Source of the DNA: Nitrospirota bacterium
Lineage (GTDB): Bacteria; Nitrospirota; Thermodesulfovibrionia; Thermodesulfovibrionales; UBA6898
DNA: 64,000 nucleotides
Assembly (NCBI GenBank): GCA_016214855.1
Contig: JACRMT010000013.1
Location: 62,001-126,000, forward strand
Reading direction: 5' to 3'
This document shows positions 32,710 through 40,859 of this stretch, one piece after another (the stretch's first letter is position 1; every line of letters begins with the position of its first letter). The notes beneath the pieces are model-generated. The model was given only the letters and a program-made list of their open reading frames with translations. It was not told the origin of the DNA and searched no databases. Position numbers and translations under genes: made by a program.

Positions 32710-33888
32710 ATGAAGGCAGTTAAGATTTTGGCAGTTCTGTTGTTTTCCTGTTTGATCCTCGCAGCGCCCGCGCTCGCCAAGGACACCATCAAGATCGGTG
32801 CGATCCTGGCAGTAACAGGCCCGGCATCGTTCCTCGGCGCGCCTGAGGCAAAGACGCTCGAAATGCTTGTTGAGGATATCAACAAAAAGGGCGGCATCAA
32901 GGGCATGAAGGTTGAACTGATCATCAAGGACTCGGGAGCAAGCCCGGAGAAGGCCCTTTCGTTTGCAAAGCAGCTGATCGAAGAAGACAAGGTGCTGGCC
33001 ATCATCGGACCGTCCACAAGCGGCGAGACGATGAAGATCAAGAGCGTTGCTGAAGAGGCAAAGGCAATCCTTATCTCCTGCGCTGCCGCTGAAGTGATCG
33101 TAAACCCGGTCGCTAAATATGTATTCAAGACACCCCAGATGGACAAGCATGCGGTCATCAGGATCTTCGAGCAGATGAAGGTCATGAAACTGGCCAAGGC
33201 AGGCGTCCTGTCGTCCAACACCGGATTCGGCAAGGCAGGCAAGGAGCAGATCGAAAAGCTGGCTGCCGAGCATGGCGTCCAGGTAGTTGCAAGTGAGGCA
33301 TATGACAGCAAGGCCACAGACCTCACCGCAGAGGTTACCAAGGTGAAGGCAGCTGGAGCCGAGGCTATCATCAACTGGTCCATCGAGCCTGCACAGGCTA
33401 TTGTTATCAAAAACGCCCGCCAGCTCGGATTCAAAGGCCCGATATTCCAGAGCCACGGCTTTGGTAATATCAAATACGTTGAAGCTGCCGGAGAAGCTGC
33501 TGAAGGCGTTATCTTTCCTGCCGGCAGACTCCTGATTGCTGATGTGCTGCCGAAAAACCATCCCCAAAAGGCACTTTTGACAAAATACAAAAAAGACTAT
33601 GAGTCAAAGTTCAAGGAAGAGGCCAGCACCTTCGGCGGTCATGCGTACGATGCTATGCTCATCCTGACCAAGGCGATCGAAAAGGCCGGCAAGGCTGACA
33701 AGGAAGCGGTGAGGAATGCGATCGAGGGTCTGACGGGCCTCGTCGGCACTGCAGGCACTTTCAACTTCTCGGCTCAGGACCACAACGGTCTTGATATCAA
33801 TGCCTTTGAGATGCTTACCGTCAAGAAGGGCAAGTTCGAGCTGCTTGCAACCCCGGCGAAAAAGGAAGGCGCATCCAAGAAGAAATAG
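32710..33888 (+). CDS. livK: Branched-chain amino-acid ABC transporter, substrate-binding protein
   Basis: 392 residues with a signal peptide (about 1-23, ending APALA). The Leu/Ile/Val-binding fold shows IKIGAILAVTGPASFLG, AIIGPSTSGETMKI (about 98) and FGGHAYDAMLIL (about 310). A strong AAAGGGAGG site precedes ATG 32710. It is first of the livKHMGF set, between two aryl-CoA ligase genes, so an aromatic or aryl-acid ligand is possible. The C-terminus is lysine-rich. Confidence 0.9.
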   Translation: MKAVKILAVLLFSCLILAAPALAKDTIKIGAILAVTGPASFLGAPEAKTLEMLVEDINKKGGIKGMKVELIIKDSGASPEKALSFAKQLIEEDKVLAIIGPSTSGETMKIKSVAEEAKAILISCAAAEVIVNPVAKYVFKTPQMDKHAVIRIFEQMKVMKLAKAGVLSSNTGFGKAGKEQIEKLAAEHGVQVVASEAYDSKATDLTAEVTKVKAAGAEAIINWSIEPAQAIVIKNARQLGFKGPIFQSHGFGNIKYVEAAGEAAEGVIFPAGRLLIADVLPKNHPQKALLTKYKKDYESKFKEEASTFGGHAYDAMLILTKAIEKAGKADKEAVRNAIEGLTGLVGTAGTFNFSAQDHNGLDINAFEMLTVKKGKFELLATPAKKEGASKKK

Positions 33889-33897
33889 GTTTCTGAC

Positions 33898-33921
33898 GCA
33901 GGGGCGGGAAACCGCCCCTGC
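33898..33921 (+). other. Intercistronic hairpin between livK and livH
   Basis: GCAGGGGCGG and CCGCCCCTGC form a perfect 10-bp stem with a GAAA tetraloop, 10 bases after the livK stop. No U-run follows, so it is a better candidate for protecting the livK mRNA end than for termination. Confidence 0.7.
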
Positions 33922-33938
33922 AGATCTTATCTTACTGC

Positions 33939-34829
33939 ATGAATATCGAACTCCTCTCCCAATATCTCGTTGCCGGTATAACCTACGGGACGATCTACGC
34001 GATCGTCGCGATCGGGTTCAATATCATTTACAATGCGACCGGTATCATCAATTTTGCTCAGGGCGAGTTCGTTATGTTAGGCGGCATGATCGCTGTTTCG
34101 CTTCATACCTTCATGCCACTTCCTGCTGCCATTGTCGCGGCAGTTCTCGCGGCAATGATCATTGGTGCACTGATAGAGATTATCTTTATCCGCTGGCTCG
34201 TCAGTCCATCAGTGCTCCGTATGATCATTATCACGATCGGCATATCGATCTTCGTTCGTGAGGCAGCGCTTCATGTGTGGGGCGAGGCTGTCCGGGCGCT
34301 TCCCTATTTTACCGGTTCAGAGGTTACGGTCATCTCGTTCGGTAATGTGCATATCTCGCCGCAGGTGCTCTGGGTGACCGGCATAGCTGCCATCATCGTG
34401 GCACTGCTCACGTTTTTTTTCAACTACACCCTGCTCGGCAGACAGATGCGGGCATGTTCGTCGAACCGGGACGCAGCAAGGCTCTGCGGCATCAATGCAA
34501 AAAATATGGTGACCCTCTCCTTTGTACTGAGCGCCGGCATCGGCGCACTTGCAGGCTGTGTTGTCTCTCCCATCACCTATGTGCAGTATGACAGCGGCAC
34601 GGGACTGGCCATCAAGGGTTTCACGGTCGCCATACTCGGCGGTCTCGGCAACAGCACAGCTGCCATCGGGGCTGGTCTGATCCTCGGCATTCTCGAATCC
34701 CTCTGCGTCATGGTCCTGCCTACCGCGTTCAAGGACGTCGTCTCCATATCCGTGCTTCTGCTGATCCTCTTTGTCAGGCCAAGCGGCATCTTCGGCAGCG
34801 TCGAAGCTTCCCGGCTCAAGGAGTTCTGA
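33939..34829 (+). CDS. livH: Branched-chain amino-acid ABC transporter permease LivH
   Basis: 296 residues, about eight membrane helices. Typical LivH stretches: YLVAGITYGTIYAIVAIGFN near the start, GIINFAQGEFVMLGG (about 36), and AILGGLGNSTAAIGAG (about 230). Its stop overlaps the livM start (TGATG), so the two permease subunits are probably made in equal amounts. Confidence 0.92.
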   Translation: MNIELLSQYLVAGITYGTIYAIVAIGFNIIYNATGIINFAQGEFVMLGGMIAVSLHTFMPLPAAIVAAVLAAMIIGALIEIIFIRWLVSPSVLRMIIITIGISIFVREAALHVWGEAVRALPYFTGSEVTVISFGNVHISPQVLWVTGIAAIIVALLTFFFNYTLLGRQMRACSSNRDAARLCGINAKNMVTLSFVLSAGIGALAGCVVSPITYVQYDSGTGLAIKGFTVAILGGLGNSTAAIGAGLILGILESLCVMVLPTAFKDVVSISVLLLILFVRPSGIFGSVEASRLKEF

Positions 34830-35911
34830 TGCTGCGGTCAAAGTTCCTGCCCATTATTATCTTCGTCATAGCCATCGTCTCGGTGCAGGTCCTGACAGGA
34901 CTGACAGACAAGGCCCAGTACCTGACCCAGCTGACCATGACCGGATATTATTCACTGGTCATCATCGGGCTCTGCATGCTGATCGGATACGCCGGGCAGA
35001 TATCGCTGGGCCATGCCGGTTTCTTTGCCATAGGCGGCTATGTATCCGCCTTTCTTACAACTTACAATCTCGCTCCTCACAAGGAAAAACCTCTTGTCAG
35101 CGTCCTTTCAAAAACAGGCCTGCTTGGCAGCATGCAGGACCTCTATGGAGGCGACACGATGGTCGTTAATCCATGGCTGGCCTGTATTGCTGCGGTAGCG
35201 GTCACCGTGCTGATCGCTTACATCATCGGCGGGCCGATCCTCAAACTGAAGGGCCATTACCTTGCCATGGCAACGCTCGGATTCGGCACTATTGTTTACA
35301 AGGTCGTTCTGGCCACCTCGTTCTTCGGCGCTGCCGACGGACTCTCGGACATTCCCGGCTTCAAGGTCCTGCCCGGTCTTGAGGTGAGCGGCAAACCCGG
35401 GCTGCGTGTACAGAACTATTACATTGCCTGGGGCCTGGTCGCGCTTGGCATGCTGCTGCTGACGAACCTGATCCATTCACGCGTCGGCAGGGCGCTCCGC
35501 TCCATCCATAGTGCAGAGGACGCGGCCAATGCCATGGGCATTAATACCGGCAGATACAAGCTGAACATCTTTGTCCTGAGCGCGGTCTTCGCTGCCCTGG
35601 CTGGCGTGTTTCTCACCCACTACAATGGCGGCATCGGACCATCCGAGGCGTCCATCATGAAGTCGGTCAGGTATGTCGCGATCGTGGCCATAGGCGGCAT
35701 GGCAAATCTCTGGGGCGCGCTTGCCATGGGATTCGTTCTGAACTTCCTTTCGCTTCGGGGTTACTTCGGTTCATACGACGATGCGATCTTCGGCGTCATC
35801 CTGATTCTTATTATGCTGTTTGCGCCTGAAGGACTGCTGCGCAGAGAGGTTTTTCAGGGACTGAAGAAACGGCTCTCAGGCAAAAAGTCTGCGGGAGGCC
35901 AACAGGCATGA
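34829..35911 (+). CDS. livM: Branched-chain amino-acid ABC transporter permease LivM
   Basis: 360 residues, about nine membrane helices. Typical LivM stretches: IGYAGQISLGHAGFFAIGGY (about 52), GHYLAMATLGFGTI (about 142), and GVFLTHYNGGIGPSEASI (about 252). The ATGA overlap with livG at 35908 indicates coupling. Confidence 0.92.
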   Translation: MLRSKFLPIIIFVIAIVSVQVLTGLTDKAQYLTQLTMTGYYSLVIIGLCMLIGYAGQISLGHAGFFAIGGYVSAFLTTYNLAPHKEKPLVSVLSKTGLLGSMQDLYGGDTMVVNPWLACIAAVAVTVLIAYIIGGPILKLKGHYLAMATLGFGTIVYKVVLATSFFGAADGLSDIPGFKVLPGLEVSGKPGLRVQNYYIAWGLVALGMLLLTNLIHSRVGRALRSIHSAEDAANAMGINTGRYKLNIFVLSAVFAALAGVFLTHYNGGIGPSEASIMKSVRYVAIVAIGGMANLWGALAMGFVLNFLSLRGYFGSYDDAIFGVILILIMLFAPEGLLRREVFQGLKKRLSGKKSAGGQQA

Positions 35912-36672
35912 GCCTCCTTGAGGTGCAGGATCTCAGCAAGCGTTTCGGCGGGCTGAAGGCTGTGGACCATGTCAGTTTCTCCGTGCAGGAAGGCTCTATC
36001 AAGGCGCTGATCGGGCCGAACGGCGCAGGAAAGACAACCCTCTTCAACCTTCTTTCAGGGGTATTGCCATCCGACTCGGGTGCGATCCGATTCAATGATG
36101 CAGCTATTCATAAACTTCAGCCCTATCAGGTCGCGGCAAAGGGCATGTCGCGGACCTTTCAGCATATCCGTCTCTTCACCCATATGTCCGCACTTGAGAA
36201 CATCATGATCGGCAGACATATACACACCAGGGCAGGCTTCCTTTCCGGCATGATGGCCCTCCCCTGGACCAGAAAAGAAGAGCATGCCGCCCGTGCGCGC
36301 TCTCTCGAGATCATGGCCTTTCTGGGCATAGCTGATCTCGCAGAGACTGAAGCGACAAGCCTTGCATACGGCCAGCAGAGGACCCTTGAGATCGCCAGGG
36401 CCCTTGCCTGTGAGCCGAAACTGCTGCTCCTTGACGAACCTGCAGCAGGCCTGAATATGCGTGAAACTGCAGAAATGGCAAAACTGATCTCCCGCATCCG
36501 CGATACCGGCGTAACGGTCCTGCTTGTCGAACATGACATGTCTCTGGTGATGAACATCTCTGACGAGATCGTTGTCCTGAGCTATGGCCAGAAGATCGCT
36601 GACGACAAGCCCCTCGCTATTCAGAAGAACCCTGAGGTGATCAGGGTCTATCTCGGGGAAGATGATGCTTAG
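35908..36672 (+). CDS. livG: Branched-chain amino-acid ABC transporter ATPase LivG
   Basis: 254 residues. Walker A is IGPNGAGKTTLFNLLSG (about 34), Q-loop region RTFQHIRLF, the signature is weakly kept as LAYGQQRTLEIARALA (about 152), Walker B LLLDEPAAGLN (about 172), and the H-loop VEHDM (about 208). It overlaps livF by 11 bases. Confidence 0.92.
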   Translation: MSLLEVQDLSKRFGGLKAVDHVSFSVQEGSIKALIGPNGAGKTTLFNLLSGVLPSDSGAIRFNDAAIHKLQPYQVAAKGMSRTFQHIRLFTHMSALENIMIGRHIHTRAGFLSGMMALPWTRKEEHAARARSLEIMAFLGIADLAETEATSLAYGQQRTLEIARALACEPKLLLLDEPAAGLNMRETAEMAKLISRIRDTGVTVLLVEHDMSLVMNISDEIVVLSYGQKIADDKPLAIQKNPEVIRVYLGEDDA

Positions 36673-37402
36673 GATCAGGAACCTCGAATCAGGATACGAC
36701 AGCCTCAAGGTCCTGCGGCATATATCGATCCATGTCAGTGCCGGAGAGATCGTCACTATTATCGGGGCGAACGGCGCAGGCAAAACAACCCTGCTCAAGA
36801 CCATTGCGGGCCTTATCAGGTCAACGGCAGGCGAGATGCTTTTTGAAAAGCAGGAGATCGCGCGGCTGTCTCCGGAAAAGATCGTATTCCTCGGCTGTTC
36901 GCTTGTGCCGGAGGGCAGACAGGTATTTGCGCCGATGACGGTCAGAGAAAATCTGCTTTTGGGCGGGTATGTTCAGTATCAGCGCAACAAGAAAGATGAG
37001 GTTGATGCGGATCTTGAGCGTATCTTCGGGCTCTTCCCCAGACTGAAAGAGCGGGAAGCGCAGCTTGCCGGAACCCTCTCCGGCGGAGAACAGCAGATGC
37101 TCGCGATCGGCAGGGCATTGATGGCGCGGCCAAGGCTGATCATGATGGATGAGCCGTCCATGGGCCTTGCACCTCTGATCGTGAAGGATATTTTCTCGAT
37201 CATCAGAAAGCTCCGGGACGAAGGCAACACCGTATTGCTCGTTGAGCAGAACGCAAAGGCAGCACTCGGCATTGCTGACAGGGGCTATGTGCTTGAGACA
37301 GGAAGGATCATTCTTGAGGAAAATGCTGAGGACCTGCTGTCGAACCGCGATGTGCAGAGGGCCTATCTCGGCAGGGATCTTGATACGGAAGTGAAGATAT
37401 AG
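36662..37402 (+). CDS. livF: Branched-chain amino-acid ABC transporter ATPase LivF
   Basis: 246 residues from ATG 36662 (or 36665). Walker A is IGANGAGKTTLLKTIAG (about 34), the signature is LSGGEQQMLAIGRALM (about 138), Walker B LIMMDEPSMGLAP (about 157). It ends the transporter set; paaK copy 2 follows after 15 bases with its own GGAGG site. Confidence 0.92.
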   Translation: MMLRIRNLESGYDSLKVLRHISIHVSAGEIVTIIGANGAGKTTLLKTIAGLIRSTAGEMLFEKQEIARLSPEKIVFLGCSLVPEGRQVFAPMTVRENLLLGGYVQYQRNKKDEVDADLERIFGLFPRLKEREAQLAGTLSGGEQQMLAIGRALMARPRLIMMDEPSMGLAPLIVKDIFSIIRKLRDEGNTVLLVEQNAKAALGIADRGYVLETGRIILEENAEDLLSNRDVQRAYLGRDLDTEVKI

Positions 37403-37417
37403 CAACGGAGGTTAATT

Positions 37418-38716
37418 ATGTTCTGGGAACCCGAAAAAGAATGCATGGACCGTGAGGAACTGAGACAACTGCAGCTTGAGCAGCTTCAGGCCACCCTGTC
37501 GCGGGTATATATGAATGTACCCTTCTATCGGAAGAAGTTCGATGAGATGGCTGTTGACCCTGATGAATTCAGGTCACTTGACGATCTGAGAAAACTCCCG
37601 TTCACGACCAAAAATGACCTCCGTGACAATTATCCCTATGGCCTCTTCGCCGTACCTCTGCGGGAAGTGGTCAGGATCCATGCATCTTCAGGTACGACCG
37701 GCATGTCCACGGTTGTAGGCTATACAAAAAACGACATCAAGAACTGGTCGAACCTTGTTGCGCGGGTGCTCACTGCAGGCGGCGTCACAAAAGATGACGT
37801 TGTCCAGATAGCCTTCGGATACAGTCTCTTCACCGGCGGGTTCGGTCTGCACTACGGCGCAGAGCGGATCGGCGCGTCGGTCATCCCGATCTCAAGCGGC
37901 AACACAGCCCGGCAGATCAAGATCATGCAGGACTTCAAGACAACGGCGCTGGTCTGCACCCCCAGCTATGCCCTGCTGATCGCTGACACGATCCAGGAGA
38001 TGGGGATCGATATCAACGCCCTTTCTCTCAAATACGGCCTCTTCGGCGCGGAGCCCTGGTCGGAAAAGATGCGGCAGGAGATCCAGGACAAGCTCAGGAT
38101 CGTTGCAACGGACAACTACGGTCTGAGCGAAGTGATGGGTCCGGGCGTTGCCGGTGAATGCCTTGAACGCAACGGTCTGCACATTAACGAAGATCATTTC
38201 CTCGTGGAGATCATCAACCCCGAGACCCTTGAACCCGTTGCTCCCGGCGAGATCGGTGAACTGGTGATAACGACCCTCACCAAAGAGGCATTTCCGGTGA
38301 TCAGGTTCAGGACGCGTGACCTCACCCGTCTCATGCCTGAGCCCTGCCCCTGCGGCAGAAAGACCGTGAAGATGCAGCGCGTCATGGGCAGGACCGATGA
38401 TATGCTGATCATCCGGGGAGTGAATGTCTTCCCGTCACAGATCGAGAATGTATTGATGAGCGTTGAGGGGACAGAGCCCCATTACCAGATCGTGGTCGAC
38501 CGCAAAGGCGCGCTTGATGAGGTGACGGTCATGGTCGAAGTATCAGAGTCGATCTTCTTTGACGAAATGAAGAAACAGCACGAACTCATCGAGACGATCA
38601 AAAGGCGTCTTGCCTCAGAGCTGAGCATATCGGTTCAGGTGAAACTCGTGGAGAAGAAGACCATAGAACGCACTGAAGGCAAGGCGAAACGGGTAATCGA
38701 TAACAGAAAGCTATAG
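37418..38716 (+). CDS. paaK: Phenylacetate-CoA ligase family protein, copy 2
   Basis: 432 residues. Motifs as in copy 1: [19 protein letters not shown] (about 90-108), [15 protein letters not shown] (about 234), [20 protein letters not shown] (about 325) and the [13 protein letters not shown] end. It differs from copy 1 in the N-terminal 20 residues and many surface positions, so the two may prefer different aryl or acyl acids. It is last in the transporter operon. Confidence 0.92.
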   Translation: MFWEPEKECMDREELRQLQLEQLQATLSRVYMNVPFYRKKFDEMAVDPDEFRSLDDLRKLPFTTKNDLRDNYPYGLFAVPLREVVRIHASSGTTGMSTVVGYTKNDIKNWSNLVARVLTAGGVTKDDVVQIAFGYSLFTGGFGLHYGAERIGASVIPISSGNTARQIKIMQDFKTTALVCTPSYALLIADTIQEMGIDINALSLKYGLFGAEPWSEKMRQEIQDKLRIVATDNYGLSEVMGPGVAGECLERNGLHINEDHFLVEIINPETLEPVAPGEIGELVITTLTKEAFPVIRFRTRDLTRLMPEPCPCGRKTVKMQRVMGRTDDMLIIRGVNVFPSQIENVLMSVEGTEPHYQIVVDRKGALDEVTVMVEVSESIFFDEMKKQHELIETIKRRLASELSISVQVKLVEKKTIERTEGKAKRVIDNRKL

Positions 38717-38720
38717 AACA

Positions 38721-38812
38721 GGCATTCAGCAATCAGCTTTCAGCTCTTAGAAAAAGAATTCTTGCTGCATGTATGTTTAAGCTGACTGCCGATGGCTGAT
38801 AGCTGAACTGCC
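38721..38812. repeat. GCTGA-type long inverted repeat after paaK copy 2
   Basis: Left half CAGCAATCAGCTTTCAGCTC, AT-rich spacer, right half AAGCTGACTGCCGATGGCTG. It matches the element after paaK copy 1 (32148-32228) in both halves and in the spacer. It may act as a transcript-end hairpin. Confidence 0.65.
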
Positions 38813-38923
38813 TGTTAGCACAAACGTCGAAAGTTCATCGTATCTCAATCAGCTTTTAGCAGAAACGCAGCGGGATAAGTTAAAATATGCAGATACTAAC
38901 ACTAACTAAGTGAGGATAAACCG

Positions 38924-39952
38924 ATGAGTTTTCAATACGTTCATGAAATGCCAAGTGTAAAAGAGATCATGCAGACCATGCCCCTTTCTGCCGGGCTCAA
39001 GAAGCTCAAGAAGCAGCGGGACGAAGAGATCAGAGGCGTGTTTGAAGGCACTATCGATAAGCTGATCGTGATCATCGGGCCCTGCTCGGCTGACAATGCC
39101 GATTCAGTCTGCGAGTATGTCAACCGGCTTGCAAAAATGCAGGATGAGACCAAGGAGCGGCTGATCATAATCCCCCGCATCTATACCAATAAGCCGCGCA
39201 CAACCGGAGAAGGATACAAGGGAATGGCGCACCAGCCCAAACCCTCGGAAGAACCGAATATGGTAAAAGGTCTTAAGGCGATCCGCAAGATGCATATCCG
39301 CGCGCTTGAGGAATCACATCTGCCGGCAGCTGACGAGATGCTCTATCCCGGCAACTACCCGTATCTCGAAGATATCCTGAGCTATGTTGCGGTGGGCGCC
39401 CGGTCAGTCGAAAACCAGCTCCACAGACTCACGATCAGCGGTCTTGATGTTCCTTCCGGAATGAAAAATCCGACGGGCGGCGATCTTGAAGTGATGCTTA
39501 ACTCTGTGCAGGCAGCCCAGCTGCCGCACGTCTTCGTGTATAACGGATGGGAGGTACGGACTCCCGGCAATCCTCTTGCTCACTGCATTCTTCGCGGCGC
39601 CGTCGATGCGTACGGCACGAACATTCAGAACTATCATTACGAAGACCTCAGGAGGCTTGCAGAGACGTACAAGAAGCGCAACCTCGCAAATCCCGCGATC
39701 ATTGTTGACACCAATCATGCGAACTCCAACAAGAAATTCCATGAACAGCCCCGGATCGCCAAAGAGGTCATGATGAGCCGTGAAAACTCAAAGACACTCA
39801 GACGCAAGATAAAGGGTTTTATGATCGAAAGCTATCTGGTGGAAGGGACGCAGAAGATAAGCGAAAACATCTACGGCAAATCGATCACCGACCCCTGTCT
39901 CGGATGGGAAGAGTCAGAGCGTCTGCTCAGGGACCTGGCAGATTACGCGTAG
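38924..39952 (+). CDS. aroF: 3-deoxy-7-phosphoheptulonate (DAHP) synthase, class I
   Basis: 342 residues, close to the AroF/G/H type. Family stretches: VIIGPCSADNADSV (about 47), RIYTNKPRTTGEGYKGM (about 85), ADEMLYPGNYPYLEDILSY (about 130), GMKNPTGG (about 178) and IVDTNHANSNKK (about 255). It condenses PEP and erythrose-4-phosphate to start aromatic amino-acid synthesis. It follows the ior/paaK/liv block after 207 bases and has a GAGGA site; feedback control is likely for this class but not readable here. Confidence 0.9.
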   Translation: MSFQYVHEMPSVKEIMQTMPLSAGLKKLKKQRDEEIRGVFEGTIDKLIVIIGPCSADNADSVCEYVNRLAKMQDETKERLIIIPRIYTNKPRTTGEGYKGMAHQPKPSEEPNMVKGLKAIRKMHIRALEESHLPAADEMLYPGNYPYLEDILSYVAVGARSVENQLHRLTISGLDVPSGMKNPTGGDLEVMLNSVQAAQLPHVFVYNGWEVRTPGNPLAHCILRGAVDAYGTNIQNYHYEDLRRLAETYKKRNLANPAIIVDTNHANSNKKFHEQPRIAKEVMMSRENSKTLRRKIKGFMIESYLVEGTQKISENIYGKSITDPCLGWEESERLLRDLADYA

Positions 39953-40040
39953 ACTGGCCTCAAACCCCCGGCAGAAGCCTTTCTTCAACTTCTGCGAGGC
40001 TGAAACAGAACAGGATCAGAGCACTGCTGGCAGCAGGAAT

Positions 40041-40069
40041 TTTACAAATGTTGCTTTTTTGTATATAGT
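40041..40069 (+). promoter_or_regulatory. Promoter of the RRM-rpsU operon
   Basis: TTTACA (40041-40046) and TATAGT (40064-40069) are spaced by exactly 17 bases. The predicted start near 40076 gives a leader of about 86 bases. Confidence 0.65.
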
Positions 40070-40089
40070 AGTGACGTAACTTTAGGAGT

Positions 40090-40131
40090 TGAGGAAACCT
40101 CAGAGACTCTCAAAGCCTTTGAGGTTTTTTT
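40090..40131 (+). promoter_or_regulatory. Attenuator-like leader with competing hairpins
   Basis: TGAGG-AAA-CCTCA (40090-40102) can fold as a small hairpin. The same CCTCA can instead pair with TGAGG at 40120-40124 (AACCTCA with TGAGGTT), and CTCAAA-GCC-TTTGAG (40109-40123) makes a terminator stem followed by TTTTTTTA. The structures exclude each other, as in transcription attenuators. It lies between the promoter and the RRM gene. Confidence 0.55.
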
Positions 40132-40161
40132 ATTGTATGAACACTAACAGGAGGATGTACT

Positions 40162-40518
40162 GTGGAAAAGAAGCTTTATGTCGGCAATATCTCATTTCAG
40201 GCAACAGAGGATGATCTGAGAGAACTCTTTGCAAAAAGCGGTGATGTAGAATCCGTTAAGATGATAACTGACCAGTTTACGGGCAAGCCCAAGGGATTTG
40301 GCTTTGTAGAAATGGCAACGGAAGAAGATGCAAAAAATGCAATAACAGCGCTGAATGGCACAACATTTATGGACAGGGCCATGACCGTGGCAGAAGCAAA
40401 ACCTCAGCAGCCCAGAGAAAAGCGCAGCTTTGGCGGCGGTGGCGGCGGCAGAGGCGGTTTCGGTGGCGGCAAGGGCGGATTTGGCGGCAATAAAGGTTTC
40501 GGAAGAGATCGGGGATAG
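40162..40518 (+). CDS. Glycine-rich RRM RNA-binding protein
   Basis: 118 residues from GTG 40162, which has AGGAGG 7 bases upstream. RNP2 is KLYVGNISF (3-11) and RNP1 is KGFGFVEM (about 44-51); the last 30 residues are mostly Gly, Arg, Phe and Lys. This is the architecture of cyanobacterial-type cold-induced Rbp proteins, and rpsU follows by 6 bases as in the known rbpA1-rpsU arrangement of Anabaena. A role as RNA chaperone under cold or growth change is likely by analogy. Confidence 0.9.
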   Translation: MEKKLYVGNISFQATEDDLRELFAKSGDVESVKMITDQFTGKPKGFGFVEMATEEDAKNAITALNGTTFMDRAMTVAEAKPQQPREKRSFGGGGGGRGGFGGGKGGFGGNKGFGRDRG

Positions 40519-40524
40519 TCGGCC

Positions 40525-40731
40525 TTGGATATTAAAGTCACAGGAAATGATGTTGAAAAAGCGCTAAAATTACTGAAACGCCAGTTGCAGAAAGACGGGC
40601 TTTTCCGTGAGATCAAGCAGAGGAGCTTTTACGAAAAACCCTCTGAAAAAGACAAGCGGAAGCGCAGAGAAGCCCAGAAGAAACGGCTGAAGGCCCTGAA
40701 GGGCAGAAGGCCTGTCAAAAGGGCCGAATAG
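40525..40731 (+). CDS. rpsU: Small ribosomal subunit protein bS21
   Basis: 68 residues from TTG 40525. Typical bS21 features: DIKVTGNDVEKALKLLKRQL at the N-terminus, then FREIKQRSFYEKPSEKDKRK and a lysine/arginine-rich tail. The rare start and short gap suggest coupling to the RRM gene. bS21 binds near the anti-Shine-Dalgarno end of 16S rRNA. Confidence 0.92.
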   Translation: MDIKVTGNDVEKALKLLKRQLQKDGLFREIKQRSFYEKPSEKDKRKRREAQKKRLKALKGRRPVKRAE

Positions 40732-40859
40732 GTCTGTTTTGCTTCTGGCCCCAATGATCCTGGCTTTCGGACAAGGTCAGGTCAGGGGCTGAACTGTCAC
40801 ATCGGAAACTAAGGGATTTGTCAGGGCTGTGATACCTGCAGGCGTTGCAATGCGGGCGG

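Noticed and set aside
39971-39995. Hairpin GCAGAAG...CTTCTGC after the DAHP synthase gene as terminator
   Set aside because: A 7-bp stem with an 11-base loop and no U-run is too weak to call.
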